Shown piece by piece: positions 1 to 5,946 of a stretch of DNA of 6,852 nt. Source of the DNA: Chitinophagales bacterium. GTDB taxonomy: Bacteria; Bacteroidota; Bacteroidia; Chitinophagales; Chitinophagaceae. Every line of letters begins with the position of its first letter. Within the stretch, counting starts at the first letter, position 1. Made by a program: the position numbers and the translations under genes. A model generated the notes under the pieces. The model did not search any database. It was not told the DNA's origin and was given only the letters and a program-made list of their open reading frames with translations. The stretch lies in assembly GCA_013297585.1 (NCBI GenBank), contig JAAFHG010000196.1:1-6852 (forward strand). The letters run 5' to 3'.

Positions 1-247
1 CCCTGCTTGTAATGTACAGGTTAACGGTTATTACGAAGCTTCTAATAAACGTTCACAACAATTAAGTTGGGATCGTGTAAATAGTGTTATCAAATACTTA
101 GTTGAAAAACAAGGTATTTCTGAAAGTCGTTTAATCTTCAACCTAAGTGGTGGTGGTGACGTAAACACTGTAGATTTAATGGGTACTACCCAATCAGGTC
201 CAAATACGGTTCCAGCCCCATTCCCTAACTTACAAAAGTCAAAATAA
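1..247 (+). CDS. OmpA-like C-terminal (peptidoglycan-binding) domain protein, 5' truncated
   Basis: Only the last 81 residues are present, read from base 2 to the TAA at 245-247; the start lies outside the window. The visible part resembles the second half of an OmpA/MotB-type domain, which tethers outer-membrane proteins to peptidoglycan in the periplasm. The pattern is NGYYEAS..., then LSWDRVNSVIKYLVEKQGIS and SRL (visible residues 8-14 and 21-44), matching the family pattern GHTDxxG...LSxxRAxAVxxYLVxxGIxxxRL. The arginine of the LSxxR motif is kept (R25). The usual GHTD aspartate appears as glutamate (E12) in a GYYE variant, so diaminopimelate binding may be altered. A Gly/Pro-rich tail of about 35 residues follows. 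The N-terminal part, which could be a barrel, repeats or a lipoprotein segment, cannot be seen. A strong terminator follows 10 bases after the stop, so this is the last gene of its transcript. Confidence 0.75.
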   Translation, partial: PACNVQVNGYYEASNKRSQQLSWDRVNSVIKYLVEKQGISESRLIFNLSGGGDVNTVDLMGTTQSGPNTVPAPFPNLQKSK

Positions 248-257
248 ACTTTTAAAT

Positions 258-300
258 AGAAACAAAAAAAGGCTCACACTGTGAGCCTTTTTTTGTTTCT
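258..300 (+). terminator. Perfect 20-bp hairpin terminator after the OmpA-like gene
   Basis: The arms 258-277 and 281-300 are exactly complementary with a 3-base loop (ACT, 278-280). The GC-rich part of the stem (GGCTCAC/GTGAGCC) is followed by a run of seven T at 288-294 inside the right arm, and a mirrored A-run lies in the left arm. It should therefore work as an intrinsic terminator on both strands. On the + strand it ends transcription of the OmpA-like gene, whose stop is 10 bases upstream. Confidence 0.92.
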
Positions 301-414
301 ACAACTAATGATAAATGTGTCAAATAAGGACTTTATTTATGAGTACAGCCAGCATAAATTAAGTAGGGTAGCAAATTCAAATTCTTTTTACCCAACAAAG
401 GAATACCTATTTCG

Positions 415-437
415 CTTTTCTTGCGTCGCACATTTGT
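415..437 (+). repeat. Dispersed intergenic repeat, copy A
   Basis: This is a 23-base core reading CTTTTCTTGCGTCGCAC, then two variable bases, then TTGT. The same core recurs at 3036-3058 (opposite strand) and 4437-4459. The centre TGCG-T-CGCA is palindromic. Similarity to copy C extends upstream: both have TTACCCnnCAAA beginning 26-27 bases before the core (here 388-399). The core is flanked by a 7-bp inverted repeat, ACCTATT (405-411) and AATAGGT (445-451). It lies in non-coding DNA. Its function is not known from the sequence; a REP-like or other short interspersed element is one possibility. Confidence 0.75.
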
Positions 438-517
438 ACAGTAGAATAGGTTTTACCAGAAAAGGCAAGGAAATTCCATCATGTAAAACGTATTTTAGGA
501 AAATATGGTATTTAATA

Positions 518-531
518 TTTACCATGGTAAA
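518..531. promoter_or_regulatory. 14-bp perfect palindrome with a third half-site (possible operator)
   Basis: TTTACCATGGTAAA equals its own reverse complement, and pairing continues to 514-535 with one mismatched pair. A further half-site ATGGTA lies at 505-510, giving three ATGGTA/TACCAT half-sites within 25 bases. This resembles a binding site for a dimeric regulator, but no obvious gene begins next to it, so the operator role is speculation. Confidence 0.25.
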
Positions 532-795
532 AATTGATAGTTCATATAATTATGCAAACCATCAGTACAATTAAAATAGAGGGTATAAATTTGATGAGTA
601 ACGAAATAAATATCTGCTTGAGGTATTCTACCGTATGTTTTAATCAGGAATAGAGGAAGTGATAATTTCTTTCTATGGAAGAACTTGAAATAATCTTGTT
701 TATCATTATCAGCTTACATAATTCTCCAAGTGAGCTATTTTGCAACAATATTTTATTAAATTAAATCATTGCCGCTAAATAAACTTGTGTGTTAC

Positions 796-825
796 CAATA
801 AAAAAGACCATCATGGATGGTCTTT
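796..825 (-). terminator. Hairpin terminator of the 32-residue membrane protein gene
   Basis: The arms AAAGACCATC (803-812) and GATGGTCTTT (816-825) are perfectly complementary with a 3-base loop. Read on the - strand, the stem runs into a T-rich tail (complement of 796-805), as in an intrinsic terminator; on the + strand it is followed by AAAAT. It lies about 50 bases after the stop of the small gene at 874-972, which supports that gene being transcribed. Confidence 0.7.
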
Positions 826-873
826 AAAATTATCAATTAATATTATGATTAGGTTAATTCCTAATTCCGGCTA

Positions 874-972
874 TTATTTGTGACTATTGATTCTATGTGC
901 ACCTTTAAAAGCTGGGGCAACAATAAAAGCAACTAAAACTACAAACGAAGCTATAATTTCTAATGTACTCAT
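874..972 (-). CDS. Small single-span membrane protein (32 residues), unknown function
   Basis: A short frame on the - strand starts with ATG at 972-970 and stops with TAA at 876-874. The product begins MSTLEIIASF. It has one hydrophobic segment at about residues 6-22, rich in Val, Ile, Ala and Phe, followed by a basic tail (KGAHRINSHK, residues 23-32). The charge pattern suggests an inner-membrane microprotein with the C-terminus in the cytoplasm. I do not recognise the family. Its support is the clean hydrophobic-plus-basic composition, which is unlikely in random AT-rich DNA, and a hairpin with a T-tail on the same strand about 50 bases downstream. No Shine-Dalgarno sequence is seen, as is common in Bacteroidota. 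It stands alone: its nearest same-strand upstream neighbour is the ammonium transporter ending at 1391, which has its own terminator in between. It could be a regulatory subunit of a membrane complex, but nothing shows which one. Confidence 0.55.
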   Translation of the reverse strand: MSTLEIIASFVVLVAFIVAPAFKGAHRINSHK

Positions 973-1310
973 CTTGATTTAATTTTATCAATTATTATAT
1001 TTCGTAAAGGAACAATAAATCTTTCATTCCATGAATGACAAAAACTAACCTAAAAAATTGTAGTTATAAATAATTAAAAAATGCAATATGTAAAATTTAG
1101 CCATAATCTTTTAGTATTTGCATGTCTACCATAAAATAATCATATCACTTTTAAAATTCAGTCATTCTTTCTACATGCTTTACCAGTAAAACTAATATTT
1201 TGGAAACAAATGAACTGGTTGAACAATAATGGCCTGTTCCTATTATTTAACATAATTAACAAAGCATTAACATTGTGTTGGCATAATTGAATACCCATAG
1301 TTATCTCACA
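973..1310. other. Gene-free AT-rich stretch upstream of the microprotein
   Basis: I see no coding frame with protein-like composition on either strand and no RNA gene. The - strand promoter of the 32-residue gene should lie in the first 80 or so bases. A degenerate box reading TAGTTTTTG on the - strand (about 1039-1047) is the best candidate, but its spacing departs from TAnnTTTG. Confidence 0.4.
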
Positions 1311-1338
1311 AAAAAGCCCCGCTTATGCGGGGCTTTTT
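1311..1338 (-). terminator. GC-rich hairpin terminator downstream of the AMT1-like gene
   Basis: The arms AAAAAGCCCCGC (1311-1322) and GCGGGGCTTTTT (1327-1338) are perfectly complementary with a TTAT loop. T-runs occur on both strands because each arm carries the complementary A-run, so it can act in either direction. It lies 52 bases beyond the stop of the - strand ammonium transporter and is the obvious end of that transcript. Confidence 0.92.
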
Positions 1339-1390
1339 CTTTTTCATAAATTAGCTATTAATCAAATTGTTTTAATTAATTATAGTTTAA

Positions 1391-2881
1391 TTAAGAATAG
1401 GCTTCGCTACCATGTTCAAAAATATCTAAACCGGCTTCTTCACCTTCTTTTTCAACTCTTAACTTCCACGGATGTGGTAATTTTTGTATCACCCACATTA
1501 AAATAAATGCAATTACAAAGGTAGCTGCAGCAATAGTTAAGTTTCCTACAAGTTGCTTTATTAAGAGTTCTGTTCCACCACCATAAAGTAAGCCAGTTAA
1601 AGGAGCGCTATTATCGGCACCTGCCGGGCCAGTAATCCCATATTCACCTGAAGCAAATAAGCCTAATGACCAAGTTCCCCACATACCACATGCTCCGTGA
1701 ACGGGTACAGCGCCTATCGGGTCATCTATTCGTAAATATTCCAACATATTTGTGGCAATAAAAACTACTAATCCAGCAATAGCTCCAATAATTACTGCTC
1801 CAAATGGTGAAACCCAATAACAGGGACAAGTAATTGCTACCAAGCCACCTAACAAGCCATTTACTGTAAACCCTAAATCAAATTTGCCTTTAGTAGGTCC
1901 AAACCACAAAGCTAGGTACATAGCAATCATACCGCCAGAGCAAGCAGCCAAAGTTGTATTTGCAGCTACTCTACCAATACCTTGCATATCTACTGCCGAA
2001 AGAGTACTTCCTGGATTAAAGCCGTACCAGCCAAACCAAAGGATAAATGCACCAACTGCGCCTAAAGTTAAATTGTGAGCGGGTGGCATTCCACCTCCAT
2101 CACGCTTAAATATGCGTCCAATACGTGGGCCTAAAACAATTGCACCAGCTAATGAAGCAATGCCTCCAATGGTGTGTACTACAGTTGAGCCTGCAAAATC
2201 CCAAAAGCCATACACAGATAAAAAACCACCAGGACCCCATGCCCAATGACCAATTATTGGATAAATGAAACCAGTAATACCAATTGAATATAGAATGTCA
2301 CCGCGAAAACTTGTACGTCCAATCATTGCGCCTGAAACAATTGTTGAACAAGTATCAGCAAAAGCATATTGGAAAATCCAATGTGCCAGAATTGGAATTC
2401 CTGTAGCTAAATAGGTTGCTGGTGCACCCTGCAAAAAGAACCAATGGTAACCAATGAATGCATTTCCTTCGCTAAACATAAATGCATAACCAATAGCCCA
2501 AAATAATAAGCCGCATAAACAAGTATCGAAAATACACTCCATTAGCACATTTACCGTTTCACGTTTACGTGCAAAACCTGCTTCTAACATTACAAATCCT
2601 GCTTGCATTCCAAATACCAGAAAAGCAGCAACCAATGTCCAAATGGTATTTGCAGTATCCATAAGCATTGTTTCGTGCGGAGTATAGGTTTCACCCGCAT
2701 ATGCTTTTGTTGCAATTAAATCAGGTATAATCCTCATTGCAATTAATAGAATAATTACCCCAATAATTTTACCTGCAAAGAAGGTAAGTCCTATTTTAAT
2801 CTTTTCAGATTTTGATAAGTGCACCAACTGGGTATTGCTTCCCACATTTTTACCACGATTAAACAAGTTGTTAAAAATCAT
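1391..2881 (-). CDS. amt: Ammonium transporter, AMT1-like subtype
   Basis: This 496-residue inner-membrane Amt/Rh-family channel conducts ammonium into the cytoplasm as a trimer in known relatives. The transport core runs from about residue 75 to 466, with roughly eleven membrane spans. Key residues map to E. coli AmtB: pore twin histidines H236 (STVVHTIGG) and H395 (VPVHGACG), substrate-site D228, Phe gate F170/F174 (IFQYAF), and F288/S292 in WYGFNPGS. The NPGS signature, GYAF...FIGYHWFF, VLGPRIGR and HGACGMWG resemble plant and cyanobacterial AMT1 more than enterobacterial AmtB. The C-terminus has the usual EEAGLD...HGSEAY tail, which binds PII in AmtB. Oddities: about 70 residues precede the core, with a hydrophobic stretch at 31-49 and a possible AYA|G signal cleavage site at 60-63. 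The usual AER motif after the Phe gate reads IGR (187-189). A TCPCYW sequence (351-356) replaces the usual TPGAG-like segment, and there are eight cysteines in all. The ATG at 2881 gives the longest frame; no Shine-Dalgarno sequence is evident. Confidence 0.95.
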   Translation of the reverse strand: MIFNNLFNRGKNVGSNTQLVHLSKSEKIKIGLTFFAGKIIGVIILLIAMRIIPDLIATKAYAGETYTPHETMLMDTANTIWTLVAAFLVFGMQAGFVMLEAGFARKRETVNVLMECIFDTCLCGLLFWAIGYAFMFSEGNAFIGYHWFFLQGAPATYLATGIPILAHWIFQYAFADTCSTIVSGAMIGRTSFRGDILYSIGITGFIYPIIGHWAWGPGGFLSVYGFWDFAGSTVVHTIGGIASLAGAIVLGPRIGRIFKRDGGGMPPAHNLTLGAVGAFILWFGWYGFNPGSTLSAVDMQGIGRVAANTTLAACSGGMIAMYLALWFGPTKGKFDLGFTVNGLLGGLVAITCPCYWVSPFGAVIIGAIAGLVVFIATNMLEYLRIDDPIGAVPVHGACGMWGTWSLGLFASGEYGITGPAGADNSAPLTGLLYGGGTELLIKQLVGNLTIAAATFVIAFILMWVIQKLPHPWKLRVEKEGEEAGLDIFEHGSEAYS

Positions 2882-3003
2882 ATGTCTTGATTTTGAATGA
2901 TGAAATTATTTTCCAAATCATAGTATCTTAAGAGGGGAGCTTTTAAGTTTGATGTTTATTTAGTTACATCAATCAACATACTTGCATTATAGTAGCTTAT
3001 TTG

Positions 3004-3029
3004 AATCATTATACAGTTGCATAATGATT
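3004..3029. other. 9-bp hairpin or palindrome upstream of the AMT1-like gene
   Basis: AATCATTAT (3004-3012) pairs perfectly with ATAATGATT (3021-3029) across an 8-base loop. No T-run follows on either strand, so it is not a standard terminator. It lies about 120 bases before the start of the AMT1-like gene and next to repeat copy B. It could be an operator or an mRNA structure in the porin-Amt gap. It is AT-only, so chance is also possible. Confidence 0.3.
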
Positions 3030-3035
3030 TACAGT

Positions 3036-3058
3036 ACAAGAGTGCGACGCAAGAAAAG
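3036..3058 (-). repeat. Dispersed intergenic repeat, copy B
   Basis: Read on the - strand this is CTTTTCTTGCGTCGCAC, then TC, then TTGT, identical to copies A and C except at the two variable bases. After the core, B continues TACTGTAAATC; copy A reads TACAGTAG and copy C has GGTAATC, so similarity fades over about 15 bases. TACAGT (3030-3035) and ACTGTA (3071-3076) form a flanking inverted repeat. It lies between the porin stop and the AMT1-like start, in the same orientation as those genes. Confidence 0.75.
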
Positions 3059-3155
3059 CTTAATAAAAAAACTGTAGCTTGTATCCAAAATGGTCAAAAT
3101 AATTTAACGTGATTGGAAAGGTTCATTAATGGTCTTGTTTGTAAATCAGTAATAA

Positions 3156-4214
3156 TTAGAAAGAATAAACAGCTGCAAGTATTCCGGTAGCTGTACTTTT
3201 AGTGGTACCACCTTTTTTCTCAAAAATTTCCTGAGATGCATTATCCAACCTGATTTCTGGGATGATAAGAAGGCTTCCTACTTTGAAATTCGCAGATAGT
3301 GTAGATTGAAATACATTCGCTCCGGTTTTTAAGCCATATTTTTCGTCGCCAAAATATTCCGTACGCAAGCATAGAGCAAATTTATCGGTAGGCATGTAGT
3401 TAAAATATAATGCAGAACCCCACCAGCTTTTAGATTTATCGTCTTCCTCGTCTTTTACTGATTGTACAGTACCATCATAGCCAATGCTAAATTTGTCACT
3501 AAGGGTAGCAGTCATTGTTAAACCAAATTGGTTCAGGCTGGAAGCTGTAGGTATAGATGTTTTTGCACCAAAATAACCCAGATAGTTTAAGTAAGCTGAA
3601 AACTTGCTGCCTACATAGCTATATTGGGCTAGCAAAGTTTTGGTTGGTGCAGATGCTGGTGCAGTTACATCGATTGGATTTGCAATTCCAAACATTAAAC
3701 CAGATCCACCACCCAAGGTAAAATCAGCCTTAATACCTGTGTGACTAAACGGACCATAGGAAAACATGTAGGACATACTATAGTTTTTGTTAAGAGCAGG
3801 ATCTACCAGTTCGTATCCAACATGTGTAGCCCATTTACCCATGGTAAATTTTACATTGTCAGAAGGAGCGTAGGTAACATAAGCTTGCTTAACATTGGCC
3901 AGATAATCAGCATCAGCGTAAGAGAATTCTCTGGCCCTTGTACCAAAACCAAGGTCAGCAACGGCACCAACTTTTCCAAAACTGTGTTCAATTTTAACAG
4001 AAGCCATACCCAGTTGGAAAGCATTTTGAGAATTGGTAAAACTGGTTCCACCAGTATTATAACTTTCTTTGGGGTCGTTTAGGTTGTAACGGAAATATGC
4101 ATCTACATAACCTGAAATTTTTGTGGCTGGAGATGCCGGAGCAGAGGAGTCTTGTGCATTTACATTACTTAGAGTAGCAATTAAAATCATTGCCGAAAGA
4201 ATTCGTTTTAACAT
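3156..4214 (-). CDS. Outer-membrane beta-barrel porin, BBP2/OmpL-like
   Basis: This 352-residue protein has a clear signal peptide (residues 1-20, MLKRILSAMILIATLSNVNA, cleaved before Q21), a short Ala/Pro/Ser linker (about 21-31), and then alternating hydrophobic and polar strands to the end. The last residue is phenylalanine (AVYSF), the usual signal for insertion by the BAM machinery. Features of the BBP2/OmpL-like porin group are MGKWATHVGYELVDP with NYSMSYMFSYGPFSHTG (125-160), LCLRTEYFGD (281-290) and IIPEIRLDNA (317-326). Such proteins are thought to form passive outer-membrane pores; the specific solute is unknown. The gene sits between two ammonium transporters on the same strand, so a role in nitrogen-compound entry is a reasonable inference but not shown. 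There is no terminator with a T-run in the 274-bp gap after it, so readthrough into the AMT1-like gene is possible. A TATTTTTTTG box on the - strand (4238-4247), about 24 bases before the ATG, may be its promoter -7 element. Confidence 0.88.
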   Translation of the reverse strand: MLKRILSAMILIATLSNVNAQDSSAPASPATKISGYVDAYFRYNLNDPKESYNTGGTSFTNSQNAFQLGMASVKIEHSFGKVGAVADLGFGTRAREFSYADADYLANVKQAYVTYAPSDNVKFTMGKWATHVGYELVDPALNKNYSMSYMFSYGPFSHTGIKADFTLGGGSGLMFGIANPIDVTAPASAPTKTLLAQYSYVGSKFSAYLNYLGYFGAKTSIPTASSLNQFGLTMTATLSDKFSIGYDGTVQSVKDEEDDKSKSWWGSALYFNYMPTDKFALCLRTEYFGDEKYGLKTGANVFQSTLSANFKVGSLLIIPEIRLDNASQEIFEKKGGTTKSTATGILAAVYSF

Positions 4215-4436
4215 GTTTGCTTTAGTTTAAGAGTGAACAAAAAAATACCGACACAGATTTTATCTTATGGCTAGTACAAGCGAAACATGTAGTTTCAACA
4301 ATATTACTTTATTGGCAATCAGTTAGTTAGTTGGTGTAAATCATTAGGTTAAATATGCCTGAATTCAAATGCTTTAACAGGCAAGACAGCAGAAATAAAG
4401 CGGTAATTACTTACCCGGCAAAAAATATACATTCAT

Positions 4437-4459
4437 CTTTTCTTGCGTCGCACACTTGT
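4437..4459 (+). repeat. Dispersed intergenic repeat, copy C
   Basis: The core CTTTTCTTGCGTCGCAC is followed by AC and TTGT and matches copies A and B. Upstream TTACCCGGCAAA (4411-4422) aligns with TTACCCAACAAA of copy A at nearly the same distance, showing that the element is longer than the core. TACCCGGCA (4412-4420) and TGCCCCGGTA (4459-4468) form an imperfect flanking inverted repeat. It lies about 50 bases beyond the AmtB-type terminator and is opposite in orientation to the neighbouring genes. Confidence 0.75.
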
Positions 4460-4500
4460 GCCCCGGTAATCCTATTCATCTTTCGAAAATTCAAATGATG

Positions 4501-4548
4501 AATAAAAGTCAGGTACAGCATTATAAAAGTTATAATGTTGTACCTGAC
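4501..4548 (-). terminator. 19-bp hairpin terminator of the AmtB-type gene
   Basis: The arms 4508-4526 and 4530-4548 pair over 19 positions, with a single non-Watson-Crick G-T position in the DNA listing and a 3-base loop. On the - strand the stem is followed by TTTTATT (complement of 4501-4507), giving a standard intrinsic terminator. It begins 12 bases after the stop codon of the ammonium transporter, so most transcripts from that gene should stop before the porin. Confidence 0.9.
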
Positions 4549-4560
4549 ACTAAAACATAA

Positions 4561-5946
4561 TTAAATATTATTCAATTTTTCTTTTATTGCGCCTTCAGTA
4601 GTAACCAATAAGGTACCCTGTACATAATTTTCATTATGTTGAGAAGCATCCAAGCCTAATTCCTCTTCATCAAGGCTAACCCTCATTGGAAGGATGTAAT
4701 TAATAAACTTAAATATACCGTAAGAAACAATAAAGCTGTAGGAAACAACAATTGCCAAGGCTTTTACTTGAGTAAAGAAGAATTCAAAATTGCCATAGAA
4801 TAAGCCATCGTTACCTGCGCTATTTACAGTTTTTGTAGCAAAAATACCAGTCAGTAACATACCAACCATACCACCGATACCATGGCAAGGGAATACATCA
4901 AGAGTATCATCAAGGGTAGTTTTCGTTTTGTAATGAGCCGCAAGATTTGAAATTATTGCAGCGACCACACCTATAAAAATACTTTGTGGTATTGCTACAA
5001 AACCAGCTCCTGGAGTAATGGCAACAAGTCCTACAACTGCACCAATACAAAAACCAAGAACTGATGGTTTTTTACCTCTCATAACATCAAAGAACATCCA
5101 GGATAATCCTGCAGCAGCTGCAGCAGTATTAGTGGTAGCAAAAGCAGAAACCGCTAAGGAATTTGCAGCACCTGCAGATCCGGCATTAAAACCAAACCAA
5201 CCGAACCAAAGAAGGCCAGTTCCTATCAATACATAAGGTACATTGGCTGGTGGAATTTCTCTGTTTTCAATATGTGATTGTCTTCTCTTCAACACAAGTG
5301 CACCAGCCAGTGCGGCGCAACCTGCAGAAATGTGTACTACGGTTCCGCCTGCAAAGTCAAGAACGCCCATTTTGAATAAGAAACCTTCCGGATTCCATGT
5401 CCAATGTGCAATAGGTGCATATACAAGCAAGCTAAATAATGCTATAAATAAGACGTAGGATGTAAATCTAATTCTCTCAGCAACGGCACCAACTACCAGG
5501 CCAGGGGTAATAATGGCAAACATTAACTGGAAAAGAGAAAACAGGGTTAATGGAATGGTTGGCGCTAAGCTCCAAGGGGCACCAGAAGCTACATCTTTAA
5601 AAAACCAATTTGTAGACGGAGACCCAATAAAACCACCAATACTTTGACCAAAACATAAACTATAACCTACAACTACCCAAAGAACACTAACCACACCGGC
5701 AGCAACAACACTTTTCATCATTGTTGAAATAACATTTTTTCTGTGTACCATTCCACCATAAAAAAATGCAAGACCGGGTGTCATTAAAAATACTAGTGCA
5801 GTGGCTACTAAAATCCACGTAATGTCTGCACCGCTGTATTTACCTGCATCATCAAATGCAGGAAGTGAAGGAACAAATATTGCCGCAATAGCTAAAATTA
5901 TAAGTATTGCAAAAGGGGCAATTTGTTTGGCTGTTGATTTGCTCAT
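4561..5946 (-). CDS. amtB: Ammonium transporter, bacterial AmtB type
   Basis: This 461-residue inner-membrane Amt/Rh-family ammonium channel matches the classical bacterial subtype. A hydrophobic N-terminus (9-27) ending in SLPA before FDDAG looks like a cleavable signal peptide, as in E. coli AmtB. The core has about eleven spans: TWILVATALVFLMTPGLAFFYGGM (43-66), the Phe gate F139/F143 in LFQLMF, GAVAERIRF (153-161), HWTW (W184), D197 in LDFAGGTVVH, twin histidines H205 and H355 (PCHGIGG), and F253/S257 in WFGFNAGS. The C-terminal cytosolic tail has EEELGLDASQHNENY, the region that contacts PII in AmtB, followed by about 20 extra residues ending KEKLNNI. It is the most upstream gene of the three on this strand and has its own terminator. 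The ATG at 5946 is chosen because it directly precedes the signal peptide. No glnK lies beside it, unlike the common amtB-glnK arrangement. Confidence 0.96.
   Translation of the reverse strand: MSKSTAKQIAPFAILIILAIAAIFVPSLPAFDDAGKYSGADITWILVATALVFLMTPGLAFFYGGMVHRKNVISTMMKSVVAAGVVSVLWVVVGYSLCFGQSIGGFIGSPSTNWFFKDVASGAPWSLAPTIPLTLFSLFQLMFAIITPGLVVGAVAERIRFTSYVLFIALFSLLVYAPIAHWTWNPEGFLFKMGVLDFAGGTVVHISAGCAALAGALVLKRRQSHIENREIPPANVPYVLIGTGLLWFGWFGFNAGSAGAANSLAVSAFATTNTAAAAAGLSWMFFDVMRGKKPSVLGFCIGAVVGLVAITPGAGFVAIPQSIFIGVVAAIISNLAAHYKTKTTLDDTLDVFPCHGIGGMVGMLLTGIFATKTVNSAGNDGLFYGNFEFFFTQVKALAIVVSYSFIVSYGIFKFINYILPMRVSLDEEELGLDASQHNENYVQGTLLVTTEGAIKEKLNNI

Larger units (their letters stand above)
301..873. 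other. Gene-free AT-rich stretch
   Basis: I see no convincing protein gene here. The only long + strand reading frame would start at a GTG inside the terminator loop and right arm (281) and run to 574. Its product is low-complexity, has no family resemblance and crosses a repeat that also lies in other non-coding gaps, so I do not call it. The stretch holds repeat copy A (415-437), a palindrome (518-531) and a hairpin (803-825), described separately. A 29-codon frame at 675-764 (MEELEIILFI...) has a purine-rich AGAGGAAG about 17 bases upstream but no other support. Confidence 0.6.
4215..4560. other. Gap between the AmtB-type gene and the porin gene
   Basis: This 346-bp non-coding stretch holds the terminator of the AmtB-type gene (4508-4548), repeat copy C (4437-4459) and, near 4238-4247, a possible porin promoter box. 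A 47-codon + strand frame at 4355-4498 crosses the repeat and has no family resemblance; I regard it as chance. Confidence 0.5.

Noticed and set aside
281..574. 97-codon + strand frame
   Set aside because: It would start at a GTG inside the terminator hairpin, crosses the dispersed repeat, and has no domain, signal or compositional support.
675..764. 29-codon + strand frame with a hydrophobic start (MEELEIILFI)
   Set aside because: It has a purine-rich stretch upstream but at poor spacing, no terminator on its strand, and AT-rich DNA easily gives Ile/Leu-rich frames.
1884..2078. + strand frame inside the AMT1-like gene, and similar ones at 5018-5236, 5243-5458 and 5801-6022
   Set aside because: They are antisense shadows of strongly conserved transporter coding sequence.
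3741..4082. Frames on the + strand (3741-4082) and the other - strand phase (3851-4051) within the porin gene
   Set aside because: They lie entirely inside the porin gene, which has a signal peptide and barrel features; these are shadow frames.
4355..4498. 47-codon + strand ATG frame (MPEFKCFNRQ...)
   Set aside because: It crosses repeat copy C, reads the repeat in a different frame from the 281-574 candidate, and shows no recognisable protein features.
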